Source of the DNA: Trichomonas vaginalis G3
Taxonomy: Eukaryota; Parabasalia; Trichomonadida; Trichomonadidae
DNA length: 64,000 nucleotides
Assembly: GCF_026262505.1 (NCBI RefSeq)
Contig: NC_067204.1
Span: forward strand, 19,446,860-19,510,859
Direction: 5' to 3'
The position numbers were made by a program, and so were the translations under genes. The notes below the pieces were generated by a model that was not told the origin of the DNA, made no database searches, and saw only the letters and a program-made list of their open reading frames with translations. Within the stretch, counting starts at the first letter, position 1. Each line of letters starts with the position of its first letter. Shown here one piece after another: positions 37,963 through 49,322 of this stretch.

Positions 37963-39635
37963 ATGACGACTAACTATTTAGTGCCAAACACAAACCGATT
38001 AATGGAAATGTGTTTCATTCATTCGAAAAGATAAATGAAATATTCGCAAAGAATGATGGAAGAAGATATTATAGAGAACTTGAAAGTTCATGCTATGACT
38101 CTGATGCTCCATATTTTGATGATAAACAAACTCATTTAAGAATTACAAATCCGGCTCATGATGTGAACCAATTAGGTGACACATATATTAAACGCAAAGT
38201 TAAAGCAACTCTAGTTTCAAATAAAGCTTTCACATGTGATGCCGCTTTTAAATGCATGCGTTTATTCGTTGGTTACAAATCATCAAATCAAAGCTTTAAA
38301 CAATTAGAAGTAGAAACCGAAAGAGGTGATGCCGGTTATCTTCAGATGGATTGCGCCCGTGAATCTTTCGCATTTGCAACATATAAACCAAAATCAGAAA
38401 GGAAAGTTAAAAAGTTTGTTCATTCGTTATATAATAATGTTCAAAAATATGATAACTCAGTATGTGGTAAATATATTGACCCTTCAGAAGTTTTCAAGAA
38501 AGCAAATGAAGAAGTTGATATCACTTTTGATATGATTATTCCGGTAAATGATTTGTTAGCATTTCAGGCGTTCGATGATTATCCTAAATCATTTGGTGAA
38601 ATCATTCTTAAATATTATGTTTTCAGGGATACTTTAGTATTTTGTCAGGTTGACCCGTTAAGAGTTGCTGATTTACAAAATTACGTTTATGAAAAGATAA
38701 CTGATGAAAATTATGAAAAGATTATGAATCATGTTTATAAATATGATCGCAAATTCCAACAAATCGGACTTCCTGCCAAATTAATTACAAGCTTAGCCGC
38801 TACATCTGCTGACGCAACAGTTGATGACGTTATTATTTCATGCACAAAGATGGAAGTTTTAGAGGATAAATGCATTACACCAGGATACGGTTTAATTGAA
38901 GAATCAGTTAAAGCAATACCACGTTTATTTAGTAAGGAAGATCCATTCATGATTCCAGCTCAACATATTGACGTTCGTTCACTAAATGGAGGTTGCATCA
39001 CTCCTGAAGGTATCAGCTCAGATTTCTCATACGCTCTTCATAATGTTACAGATGTTGTGTTAGCATTTCCGAAGAATGCAATGCAAAGAACAGTTTTAGA
39101 AAATCCAATGCTTCGAGGTCTTCAGGTCACTATAGATTCCAGAAACTTCCCCGATCAAGCGATGACCACAGTGGGTGACATATTCTTTACACGTATGCTT
39201 CAAGCTTCTGATTTAGATGGAGTGAATGAATGCACAGAAGAATACGAGGACTCATTAACTAGACCACTGAATGATGATAATGGCACGCCATTAGCTAGAA
39301 CATGGAAAGACCAAACTTCATTCTTATGCACTATTCCAGTTCAACGTGATGGAGCGGGTATATTCTTTGATGGATTAGAAACTTTCAACTCACAAGTTAC
39401 AGTACAAGTGAAAGCTTATCCAATCATTCAGGGTGAAAATGACACTTACTGTTCAAAGGTGACAAATCCTCCTCAGGTTTGGTTTACTAGGACTACATAT
39501 TGGACATGGACACCGGATGAAGGTTTGAAATATCATCCAACAGGTACACCACCACAGTATAGAAGTTCATATGATGAAATATTGATGAATAGAAATGTTA
39601 AAATTATAAATTTATTTTTGATTAAATGGATTTAA
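37963..39635 (+). pseudogene. Major capsid protein (double jelly-roll type), P lineage, broken near its start
   Basis: A long frame of about 540 codons. The segments FKCMRLFVGYKSSNQSFKQL, DMIIPVNDLLAF and RNFPDQAMTTVGDIFFTRML are typical of Polinton hexon-like proteins, rich in beta strands and aromatic residues. Directly followed by the packaging ATPase, as in many Polintons. The start has TTTTTTATTTAATAATAAATG. Only the first few codons are out of frame with the rest. Confidence 0.65.
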
Positions 39636-40451
39636 ATTCATTCACCCCTTATGAAGAATTAGCGGGAGTATATAATACATACGTAGATGATATGATTAAT
39701 GAAGCATTGAGTGATAATAGAAATGCTCTATCTAAGGAAAAATTAATGAAAATTCCATATTCTGAATGTTACTTAAATTCAATCACTGCAGCAATTGGTA
39801 AACAAAATAAAGGTAAAACATTAACGATATTAAAACAAATTATCATTATTGCTAACACTTCCCCCATTCACATGTGTTAATTTATATCAACCGTTCAGGT
39901 TCACCTTCAGATAATACATTTGAATCTTTAAAGCATTTAATCAAAATTCCAATTATTTATTTATCACAAGAAGAAGCAGAAGATTATTTAAAAAACTTTT
40001 TAATGTATAAAGAATTATATAATACAATCAAGAAGCAAGGATTAGAGGATAAAATTATTGATAAACAACGGGATGAATTATTTGAAACACTTTCTATTTC
40101 AAATTTTGATAGAGAATTTTTGCATTCACTCATTTTTCTAGATGATGCAGTGAAATCAAAACTAATAACAAATGAGAAATCATATTTTAATCAGTTATTA
40201 ACTCAATGTCGACACATTCAGTGTTCATTCTTCATGGCTGTTCAATACTTCAAAGCATTAAGCACAAACATTAAATCAAATCTATCAACACTTTTCATTT
40301 TCAGTGGTTTAGTCGTCAACAGTTGAACGTTATGCTTTATCAAGTGAATTTACCAATGAGCATTAATGAACTTTACACACAATATCAGCAATTAGGTGAA
40401 CATGGAAAAATAATAGTTGATTTAAATAAAGGAGGTGTTAAATTTGATTAA
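39626..40451 (+). pseudogene. A32/FtsK-HerA-type packaging ATPase, P lineage, broken
   Basis: Walker A is GKQNKGKT after a beta strand, Walker B is LIFLDDAV, and a later strand-turn reads IQCSFFMAVQYFKALSTNIK. Same family and gene neighbourhood as 14350-15235 but very diverged. It overlaps the capsid gene end by ten bases. Not open throughout. Confidence 0.75.
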
Positions 40452-40491
40452 CTTTTTATAATTAATTTTTATTTTTTATTTATAATTAAAC

Positions 40492-41423
40492 ATGACAGAA
40501 ATAGCAAATCTTCTACAGGTTCCATTAAAACAAGGGACAAACAAAAAGGGTGCATATAATAGAACTATGAAAGTTCCAGACGGAATGAAAGAATTAGTTC
40601 ATATTGTTGCTGGTCTTCAAAAAGATGTTAAACAAATGAGAAACGTTTTAACATTACCAGAAGCTCAAGCATATGCCAAACGTCATGGTCCAAATTGGGA
40701 AGCACACGAAGCAGACATTACGGGTCCAAATGGAAAACCTGATGGTATAAATGAAGTTTTCGTTACTGATGGTCAAGTAATATTAAAGTCATAAATGGGT
40801 ATAAATTAACTATATCTGATTATCCTAAACGTAAAGCATATAATGAACGTTATCCTATGCAATTTGATGAAAATGGAAAAGCTGTTAAACAATACATTGG
40901 AGAAGGTGAACATGGTCCAATTAATTCATACCGTCATAATCCATATTCTTATTTCAATGAAGAATTAAACGCTATTGAAGAGGGACCGGATGGATTACCA
41001 CGATATGTTAATCAGTTTGATGGTCAATATGCAAATTTGAGACCTGAAATTCCAGCTAAGAAATTCTTTAAAGTTGCTTTATTCGATCCAGTGTTCAATG
41101 AACAGAAAGAAGCAATGAAAGCAGAATTTAAACCAATTCAAGTGGCAAGAATTTCTTCATCTTCACTTTCAGAAGCGTTCAAGGAATTGATAAAGAAACC
41201 ACTTTATTCTCAACAAGGTTATAACTTTGATTTAATTAAAGAAAGTGATAGACGTAAATTAGAAAAATCAGATGGTTTTAAGAATGCATGTAATGAAATG
41301 ATTAAAGATATTGTAAATGATAAAATAAGACTGGAAGAAACTCAAAGCAATATCAATAACATAATTGTGCAGTTACAAAGAAAGTATAAGCAAACAATGA
41401 TGAACCTTGGGATATTACCGTAA
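40492..41423 (+). pseudogene. Conserved Maverick protein with PDGINEV / DYPKRKAY motifs, broken
   Basis: The N-terminal part has a helical segment ([18 protein letters not shown]), then [14 protein letters not shown], then DYPKRKAYNERYP. The C-terminal part is helical (LRPEIPAKKFFKVALFDPVF). I do not know a named family. It is placed between ATPase and ECCG genes, so a virion or assembly role is likely. The frame is interrupted. Confidence 0.45.
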
Positions 41424-41472
41424 CAACTAAATAAAACTTTAAATATATTTTTCTTTTTTTATTCAATTATAA

Positions 41473-42156
41473 ATGAGAAGACGTTTCACTAGTCAAAAGA
41501 ACACAAACGCAAAAGCAGAGATTACGGTTGGTTATAATGTAAATGATGATAAATCACGAATTATTCAAAATGTTAAAGTTAATGTTAGCCCTGAATTAAC
41601 AAAGTCAGCAACTCAACCAAATTTATTAACTCGTGACTTACCAAAGAATGAGGAGAATGGAGACCCAATCATTTTATCTGAACCCGGTAAAGAACCCGTT
41701 GAAATCCCCACATATCCAACATACCCCCCACCTCTTTCATCAAACATCGAGAACCCAGGAATCTACGATTACAGTCGCAATGCGCCATATAAAATAGACA
41801 TTAATTCTGAATTAATGAAAATTTACCGTGATATAATAACTGATAATTATGATTCAATAATAAATTTAATTGACCAATCCGGTTTAATTATTTTACCTTA
41901 TGAATCATTAATTCACATTATCGCCATTCTTTGTGATGTTCAAGATTCAGACGTGAAGATTCAATATTTCATAGATGATGAGGTTTCATGCTGCGGAACA
42001 GTTGCAAAAATAAATCCTATAAAGGATATTAGCACAATTAAGATATCAAAGAACGGAACAACAACTGAACTTCATTTAACTTATAATGATATTTATAATA
42101 AAATAGTTGATGAATATAAAATATCACTTGAAAAATTCTTTGTTAAGGCCATTTAA
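41473..42156 (+). CDS. Conserved ECCG-motif protein, P lineage (227 residues)
   Basis: An intact frame. Basic start (MRRRFTSQKN), Pro-rich centre (PTYPTYPPPL), helical part, then IDDEVSCCGTVAKI followed by strands (STIKISKNGTTTELHLTYND). It shares the D-x-E-x-x-CCG signature with 15659-16251 and 59050-59543. This is the only fully open member in the window, so it is the best one for structure prediction. Upstream motif TTTTTTATTCAATTATAAATG. Confidence 0.6.
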   Translation: MRRRFTSQKNTNAKAEITVGYNVNDDKSRIIQNVKVNVSPELTKSATQPNLLTRDLPKNEENGDPIILSEPGKEPVEIPTYPTYPPPLSSNIENPGIYDYSRNAPYKIDINSELMKIYRDIITDNYDSIINLIDQSGLIILPYESLIHIIAILCDVQDSDVKIQYFIDDEVSCCGTVAKINPIKDISTIKISKNGTTTELHLTYNDIYNKIVDEYKISLEKFFVKAI

Positions 42157-42631
42157 TATTCAAGCATTAACATTATTGAATAATAATCCTTTGAATCATA
42201 ATCAATAATAATTGACCTTTCACCAGTTTCTATCGTTTGTTTTATTTCTTTTGTTCCCCACTATCTGGATCGGTCATTGTAATTGTTTTTGTTATAGTAT
42301 CAGCTTTATCTTTAACTTCAATCTTTTTTCCATCAGGATATTTAAACCAAAATTCCAAAAATTCGATATTGTCAATCTGTTCATATTTTAATCTATCAAT
42401 TGCATTTTTAATACCATCTGAAAATCTTATGAAATGGTCATTATATGGGTTTGATTGAACTAAATTTGAATGAAGTGAAATATAACCCGATGATGAATAT
42501 GACATTGACTCATATTTTCTGAAAACACTAAAATTTATAACATGAATGAATTTCTTATTCGTTGAATTTATGAATTCTTGAGGTAATCTTATTCTAGTTT
42601 TATTTATCACTGGAAAATAACGCTTTACCAT
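42153..42631 (-). pseudogene. Minor capsid-like protein, P lineage, broken
   Basis: RLPQEFINSTNKKFIHVINF with SVFRKYES lines up with the YEYPRHW...AIEIRQFEVF part of the minor capsid-like family. The end is acidic and strand-rich. Its stop overlaps that of the ECCG gene. The frame is interrupted. Confidence 0.45.
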
Positions 42632-42651
42632 ATTTTTAATCGTAATAAAAA

Positions 42652-43358
42652 ATGTCAATTATCAATATTATTTCGAATAATAACTGTGAATTAAATTTAA
42701 CAGTTAGCGGAATTTATAATGTTACTCTCGTTTCTGTGAGTGGTAAATTTAATCCCATTCTTTTAGACCCTTCAGATTATATATCATTTATTAAAGATGA
42801 CCTTGAAAAAACATATGATATGTATATAAATAATGTGATAACGAAATGGGATATTAACATGATTTTAAGTTATTTAAATGAATCATTTATCATATGGTAT
42901 GAAGAAAATTTTAAATCAAAACCTGATAAACTTTTTGAACTTGATGAAATAAATAACCTTATTAAATTCCCGCTGAAAATTAAATTTTGTACTCCTCATC
43001 TTCGTTCATTGTTGGGGATATTAAATTTTGAAAAAGATGCTGGGGATGTTTTGTATTCTGACACTGGTTCCAATTTCATTTTAATCAAATGTGATAAAGT
43101 TAATACCCCAATGAGATTTTCACATCAAACATTAGACCCTAACTCTTACCCATCAATACAAAACATTATCCATCATTAAACATATTTTCTTTATCATATC
43201 CGTTTCAATTATCCGGGAATTCATTTATTCTTCATTCAAAAGATTTATCAAATATTAAATTTAGAATAACTGACCTATTTGATTGTGATTTAGAATTCAT
43301 GAATGAAATATTATGGCAATTTCAAATAGAAAAAATAGCTGATGAGATAACGGATTAA
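42652..43358 (+). pseudogene. Penton/minor capsid-type protein, P lineage, broken
   Basis: Same family as 16525-17289: LKIKFCTPHLRSLLGILNF, and KFRITDLFDCDLEF near the end. Divergent from the minor capsid-like gene with 20 bases between starts. Followed by the fibre gene, the same order as in C. The frame is interrupted. Confidence 0.5.
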
Positions 43359-43381
43359 ATATTTATTTTAAATCATAATAA

Positions 43382-44519
43382 ATGATTAAACAACAGCAAC
43401 CACAACAACTTAAGGCGCAGACCATTACATACGCCATATATGCATATAATTCAAAGACGGCAGAACAAACGCAAATGTTGAAATATGGAGATTTGGAGAT
43501 AGTATTGAAAAATGACCATTTCGAATTCGTTTGCAAAGGTGGTGCAGTGATATCAAATATAAAAGAAATTTTATTTATGAATTCAAAAATTAAAGGTATA
43601 ACGGATGATATAACATCAATTCCACCAGAAGAACAAAGATATTACGCATTAAATGCATTTCCTAAAGTTTTGAAGATTGGAAGATTTAATTTAAATGAGG
43701 AATTCATAAAAGGTTTCCTAAATGACATAATGAAGAAGGCAGATAAGGAATATGTGGTAAGTGAGTTAGAGGAGAAAGCAGATAAGGGACTTGTGGCTAG
43801 TGAATTAATGAAGAAGGCAGATAAGAACCATACACATACAAGTTTTACAACTGTTGCTATAGAAAGTATTGAAGGAACGGTTGAAGAAACTGGTGGGGAT
43901 GTATTATATTGTAAACCTCCTAACTTTCCACAAAGGTTTAACATCGGATGACGACATAACGACGATGAGAACATTAGATGTAAAGATGTTTATGTCATGA
44001 AGGATGAACATAATATTAAATTCACTGCTCAAGATTTATATGACAAGAAGCAGACAAAACAGAGCTTCAAACATTAAAGACTGAAATACTTCAAACATTA
44101 TATCCTATAGGCTCTATTTATACGTCAATGAACTCAACAAATCCAGCAACAGTTCTGGGTTTCGGTACGTGGGAACAAATAGTTGACAGGTTTTGTATTG
44201 TGCAAACTCTTCAAAGGAAACAGGAGGAAGTAAAACGATTTCAGGTGAAAATTTACCTGCACATAGTCACTACATAGATTTAAGTACATCTCAAGCGGGT
44301 TGGCATAAGCATAGATATTGGGATTGGTCAGCAATGATAAAAGGTAAAGGATATGATGTTAAAGACAACGTTAAGTTTGCTATAGATTGTTACTGGAGTA
44401 ACACTGAGGGAGGAGGAAACCATACACATCGCGTTTCAGGATATACACAAACAACGGGACAAAGTAAAGATTACATGCCGCCATTTATGACAGTTTACGC
44501 ATGGTATAGAGTTCAATGA
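43382..44519 (+). pseudogene. Phage-type trimeric fibre protein, P lineage, broken
   Basis: The N-terminal domain differs from those of A and C. The middle has KKADKEYVVSELEEKADKG-type repeats and a stretch (TTVAIESIEGTV, KPPNFPQ) very similar to element C at DNA level. The tip (GSIYTSMNSTNPATVLGFG, ENLPAHSHYI, DYMPPFMTVYAWYRVQ) is very similar to element A. It is thus a mosaic. Not open throughout. Confidence 0.75.
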
Positions 44520-45079
44520 ATGTGCTTGACCCAAAGGTCTGGGCTTACCGAATGAACTAAATATATTTTATGTCTGTAATTAATTAGGTAATGGTTTTGG
44601 GTTATTCAATAATTGTTTATGAGTTTTGGATGAAAGAATACCGGTCGAGCCAAAATGGCTCCCTCAACGAGCATTTTATGAGCTTATTAATGGTGTTATG
44701 AATGAATTCAAATGTATTTACATACATCCTGACCTCGTTCATTTTGTTGCTGAATTCCCCAAAAATGAAAAAATCATTGATTTTGGCTGAGAAAAACAGC
44801 AAAACCCTTCTTCCACGGGAACAAAGAAATAAAGAAGAAATAAAGTAAATTTTTTATTTATTCCCGTGGAAGATAGAGCACTTTTATGACACTTTTTATT
44901 CACGACAAACAAGACAAACAAAGAAAATAAGAAAATACGGCGCCGTCGCGGTTCGAACCACAGACCCTGACCCCTCTATAACACCACCTTAGACCACTGT
45001 GCTACGTAGCCTGTCGACATAAGATTTTATAAATTGCATATTTGACGTAAATTTATTTCCCAGTTATTCAATAATTAAT
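44520..45079. other. Intergenic stretch with hairpin and tRNA-like signal
   Basis: It holds a decayed double hairpin after the fibre gene, a short open stretch at about 44616-44790 of unknown origin (LDERIPVEPKWLPQRAFYEL), a hairpin with 13-base perfect arms (44809-44821 and 44861-44873, TCTTCCACGGGAA), and a tRNA-like block at 44941-45018 on the minus strand. No convincing gene. Confidence 0.45.
44941..45018 (-). tRNA. tRNA-like sequence (pol III A/B boxes), probably a relic
   Basis: On the minus strand TAGCACAGTGG fits the A box and, about 40 bases on, GGTTCGAACC fits the B box. A T-rich run follows downstream. The D stem is partly formed, but the T stem and acceptor stem do not pair well and no anticodon arm is clear. 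It could be a tRNA pseudogene or tRNA-derived repeat. Confidence 0.3.
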
Positions 45080-45296
45080 TATTTTTGAAGAACTGAAGGT
45101 GTCACTACGTCACCATGTGTCACTCGGTTAATTAACTTCTCTGAAAAAATGTGACAACATGACATTTTGACAACAACATAGGAGGAAGGCAGTTATGACT
45201 TATTTTTGAAGAACTGAAGGTGTCACTACGTCACCATGTGTCACTCGGTTAATTAACTTCTCTGAAAAAATGTGACAACATGACATTTTGACAACA
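45080..45296 (+). repeat. Tandem 96 bp repeat, left border of the primase-helicase unit
   Basis: Two identical 96 bp units (45080-45175 and 45201-45296) read TATTTTTGAAGAACTGAAGG to TTTTGACAACA. Each holds several GTCAC/GTGAC words (GTGTCACTACGTCACC, ATGTGTCACTCGG). An inverted single copy is at 47722-47808. Confidence 0.8.
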
Positions 45297-45369
45297 GTCC
45301 TGGAAATTTGATGCAGCCCAAAAATAAAGTTAGTTTTAAAATTATTTTTATTTTTTTATTCCTATATAA

Positions 45370-47684
45370 ATGACAGCAACAAACAACAACAGCAACTATA
45401 TCGTTTCTGATGAAAAAGTTATTGATTCATTAGCTGAGGAATTAGTTGTGGCAGAAACTAAAACCCTCAACGAAAGAATTGGTGAAAACAAGATTGATTT
45501 ACATAACTACCTCAAACACGATGGAGGAAGAGGAAGGAAAACTGGTATGGCTTTATTAGTAAATAAAATTTCAAATTTAACGATTATAGATGTTGATATC
45601 AATAAATCATACAATGATGAACTTAAAGAAACAGTTAGAAAAGACATTTTATCAAAACTTTTGGATAAAGATGTTATCGTTAAAACCGCTTCAGGAGGTC
45701 TTCACATTTATTGTAACACTAATTTCTTCTATTCAGTTTCGAACAGAATGATTAAATGCTATTCCTGCAATGATTACGATATTGATATAATGACTTCTAT
45801 GGATGATTCAAAGCGTTCTTTAGTAGTTATGGCTGATTCAAGAGTTCGCAAGAATGCAACAGAACCAATCAATACATACTCATTCATTCGTGGAAGTTAC
45901 GACTCGACCATAACCAGAACAGTGAATGATATATTAAATGATTTGAATATTAAGGTAAGAGTTGAACAGAAGAACGAAGAAATAAAGACTATCATGAATG
46001 AAAACAAAAATGTAAACATTGACGATAAACTTGCCCAGAGCATAGTTGATGGTATTAGTGATTTTGAAGTACATAATGACGGTGGAAATATGAATTTAGA
46101 AAAAGAAGTTACATTATTCACACTGTTTCAAGCAATTAATTCGTTACCTAATCATTTAATTAATGAAGCATACGATAACGTTTATAACTTTTGCAGCTTA
46201 ACAGAAAATGCAAAAAGTAATTTTGAAAAAGCACGTAGTAGATATGCACATTTAATGACTTCTCCATTTGTTTTAGTGAAGATTCTAAAACTATACCAAA
46301 AGGAATATTATGATGAATATGTTTTACCTTTATTACGTAAGCCAAAAATAACATTTGATATCAAACTTGATGACTCGTTTTTGATAACAGATATTAGACG
46401 CAAGGCTGAAAATCATCAGTATAAAAACAGTTCTGAAGTAATTGAGGATTTATCACGTGTAATCCGTTTTGTAGATTGTGGAAATAAATATTTCATTCAA
46501 AAAGATTACAACATACACGATAAAATGAATCAAATATCATTCGTTCTTCAATCAAACATGAAAGAGTCACTCAAAATGATTAAATTATTTAAAGAAGAAG
46601 GTAAAACCATAACAGCATGGGATGTACTACTAAATCAATTGTCTTCATTAACCGTTAAGGGTGTTTGCTTTAAATCTGATTCTCCAGATGTTTTCTCAAC
46701 GTTTCAAGGTTATAAATACAACGTTCTCGAAAACCAGATTACTCAAAAATTGAGATGTTTATGAATTTCATTAAAGAAGCCATTTGTGATAATAACGATG
46801 AAGTGTATAAATACCTACTCGGCTGGATTGCATCAATGATTCAACATCCTGGAATCAAGAATGAAACAGCAATTATTTTGAAAGGACTTCAGGGAACAGG
46901 TAAAAACAGATTTACAGACATTATTTCTGAACTTCTCGCTGGTTATTCATGCAAAAACATTACCGAAATAGGTGAGCTAACGGGTAATTTCAATTCAGTA
47001 GTTGAGAATAAAATGTTTCTTGTACTTAATGAACTCAAGAATGTAGGTGAAGATAGACTCGCAAACTTCAACGCTTTGAAATCAATTATAACGGATAATG
47101 AGATTAGAATTAATGAAAAGAATCAACCCAGAAGAACAGCACAGAACGTTGCAAACTTCATTTTCGTAACTAATAACGTTTACCCTGTCAAAATTGAAGT
47201 TGGAGACAGAAGATACGTAGTTTTAAGAGTTAATGGTAAATTTAAGGGTCAATTTGATTACTTCAAGAATTTAATGGATTCATGCACTAAGGAATTTTAT
47301 GATAATTTACTAACATATTTTATGCAATATGACCTTTCATCATTTAATGTACGAATCATACCGATGACTGAAGCCAAACAAGATTTAATTGAATTAAAAA
47401 TCAAAATCCTTTAGATGTATGGATAAATACACATTATGATGAATTGTGTGCAGGTATGACATGTAAAAATGCTCTATTCTGCAAACCATCAGACATGAAA
47501 GACAAAAACTTTCAAATGAGCATTAAAGATAAATGTGATAAGAAAACAGAGAAGAATAGATGGTAAACAAACATGGTGTTATGTTTTGAAAGAAGAAATG
47601 AAAGGATTATATAAACAGGTTGAACCAAACGATAATGAGGATTCATTTACTGACGATGAAATACCTGTAAATGAAGCTTTATAA
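45370..47684 (+). pseudogene. Primase (AEP-like) plus SF3 helicase, broken
   Basis: The N-terminal half has primase-polymerase (AEP/prim-pol) features: LHNYLKHDGGRGRKTGMALL, TIIDVDINKSYND, and TASGGLHIYCNTNF. The C-terminal half is a superfamily 3 helicase of the D5/DUF5906 type: Walker A GLQGTGKNRF, Walker B FLVLNELKN, sensor NFIFVTNNVYPVKI and the arginine stretch EVGDRRYVVLRVNG. Such proteins start replication in many viruses and virophages. The frame is interrupted. The gene is bracketed by inverted repeats. Confidence 0.8.
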
Positions 47685-47721
47685 AGTATGATTTGAATTT
47701 ATTTTTGCATTAATCCTGCTG

Positions 47722-47808
47722 TGTTGTCAAAATGTCATGTTGTCAGTAATTTTAAGAGAAGTTAATTAACCGAGTGACACATGGTGACGTAGTGACACCT
47801 TCAGTTAT
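47722..47808 (-). repeat. Inverted repeat, right border of the primase-helicase unit
   Basis: A complement of the 96 bp unit at 45080 (TGTTGTCAAAATGTCATGTT, GTTAATTAACCGAGTGACAC, GGTGACGTAGTGACACCTTC). A small internal stretch is diverged. It continues with TTATTCAATAATTAATTA, also present just before the left unit. Confidence 0.8.
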
Positions 47809-47887
47809 TCAATAATTAATTATTTTTGAATAACCTAAAAACATTAACGATAAAATAACTGATAACAAATTTTTATTTTTATCATAA

Positions 47888-48052
47888 ATGAATACCCCAC
47901 AAGCTCAAAATTTACCACGAATCATAACAAGGGAGGAAATGATAAAAATGATGCAAGAACATGTTAAAAATAACAAACCACTAAAATTGAGAAAATGTGG
48001 TTATGCAGTAATGATGGAAAGAGAGATGTTGTCGAAGAGGAATAAAAATTAA
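47888..48052 (+). CDS. Small basic protein (54 residues)
   Basis: MNTPQAQNLPRIITREEMIK, ending in a basic tail (LRKCGYAVMMEREMLSKRNK). Upstream TTTTTATCATAAATG. Function unknown. The stop overlaps that of the gene on the opposite strand. Confidence 0.4.
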   Translation: MNTPQAQNLPRIITREEMIKMMQEHVKNNKPLKLRKCGYAVMMEREMLSKRNKN

Positions 48053-48312
48053 ATTTGGATTGAGTTTAAAAATTCATCTTTATTAAATTCATCTCTTCCA
48101 ATCAATTTATTTATTCTATTAAATTCTTTTATTTTTGCTTCACTCAGTTTAAGGATTGAACGGTAAGTTTCTAATTTTTCGATTATTTCTTTATCGTTTT
48201 CAACCCCACTGCATTGCGACTTCTTTTTGTAATAGCATATTTTTGATTTAATTCTGTTTAGTTTCTTTTTATATTCATCGTCTGGACTCTTGACTGCTTC
48301 GTTGTCACTCAT
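48049..48312 (-). CDS. Small coiled-coil protein (87 residues)
   Basis: MSDNEAVKSPDDEYKKKLNR and a charged helical body (IEKLETYRSILKLSEAKIKE). Two cysteines near the middle. No family is recognised. It is the first gene of a minus-strand run that continues with integrase and PolB. Confidence 0.45.
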   Translation of the reverse strand: MSDNEAVKSPDDEYKKKLNRIKSKICYYKKKSQCSGVENDKEIIEKLETYRSILKLSEAKIKEFNRINKLIGRDEFNKDEFLNSIQI

Positions 48313-48332
48313 TTTCTTACGAAATAAAAAAA

Positions 48333-49322
48333 TTAAATATTATTTAAATATAATGGAGTAATAAAATAAATCGGAATTTCTATTAATTTATTGTCAACTT
48401 CAACTAATGCATTGCCGTTAATATATCTAACAAATTCAGCTATTGTGTCAAATCTTCGTCTTCTTTTTGTCATTGATTTATCAGTTTTTCCATAATCGAG
48501 ATGAATTAAAACTTTATTTCCTTGTTTAAAATTCATGAGCCCCGAATTAATTTGTTCACGTTTAACATCATTTAACCTTTCCATTTGCTTTCTAATATAT
48601 TCCCATTCTTTTGAAATATCATTTTTCATTTCCACCGGTTTCATGTTTATAGTTCTATGCCATGTATTATTGTAATAATATACTAACTGTTGTATGATGG
48701 AGTCATGATTTCCATCCCAGTATATCTGACCGTTAACCCCTAACGCATCTCTAAGAGTTCTCATTACCGCATCAACTATTTTATTATGAAACGTATATGG
48801 AGAGGATGAAAAGTAAAAATTAATTTGTAGGAAATAATGAGCCATAGCTGCCTGAAATCCTTTATCACCATCACCCCTGATATTATCTACTCTTTCATGA
48901 TCTAGTAAGTATTGTATAGCTCTTCTTGTTTCCTGTTCTGTTTTCCCTTTCACCGGAATGCAATATAAATATCTAGTGTTAATGTTAATGGCAAATAAAT
49001 AAGTAACGTTTCCTTTTGAATATTCCAGATGATCAATTTCGTATGAATATGGATATGGAGCAAATGAAGGGCGACTAAATTTTTCCTTTAACGGTTGAAT
49101 TTTTGGGTCAATTGGTTTATTTAATATCTTGAAATCCTTTTTAAAATCTTTTTGCTTCTTAAATGTTTGAAATGGATATAATAAAGTGAATGATGAAGGA
49201 TTAACTGAAGGAGGAGGTACTACTGTCGTTGGAGGTTTTGGTGTTGTAAGTGGTTTAATTTTATCTGCTTTGATTTTGGATTTCATTCCTCCTTTCATTA
49301 ATTCTGGATGTATTCTATTCAT
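48333..49322 (-). CDS. Maverick integrase, P lineage (329 residues)
   Basis: An intact frame. The Lys/Pro-rich N-terminal region (KPLTTPKPPTTVVPPPS) precedes an rve core: YEIDHLEYSKGNVTYLFAIN, NIRGDGDKGFQAAM and HNKIVDAVMRTLRDALG. The C-terminal part is basic (KSMTKRRRRFDTIAE) with a small beta-barrel-like end. Same family as 20259-21389 but very diverged. Its start overlaps the preceding gene by four bases, suggesting joint expression. Confidence 0.8.
   Translation of the reverse strand: MNRIHPELMKGGMKSKIKADKIKPLTTPKPPTTVVPPPSVNPSSFTLLYPFQTFKKQKDFKKDFKILNKPIDPKIQPLKEKFSRPSFAPYPYSYEIDHLEYSKGNVTYLFAININTRYLYCIPVKGKTEQETRRAIQYLLDHERVDNIRGDGDKGFQAAMAHYFLQINFYFSSSPYTFHNKIVDAVMRTLRDALGVNGQIYWDGNHDSIIQQLVYYYNNTWHRTINMKPVEMKNDISKEWEYIRKQMERLNDVKREQINSGLMNFKQGNKVLIHLDYGKTDKSMTKRRRRFDTIAEFVRYINGNALVEVDNKLIEIPIYFITPLYLNNI

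Noticed and set aside
45080-45296. CRISPR array
   Set aside because: Only two direct 96 bp repeats with a 25 bp spacer and no cas-like genes; the third copy is inverted.
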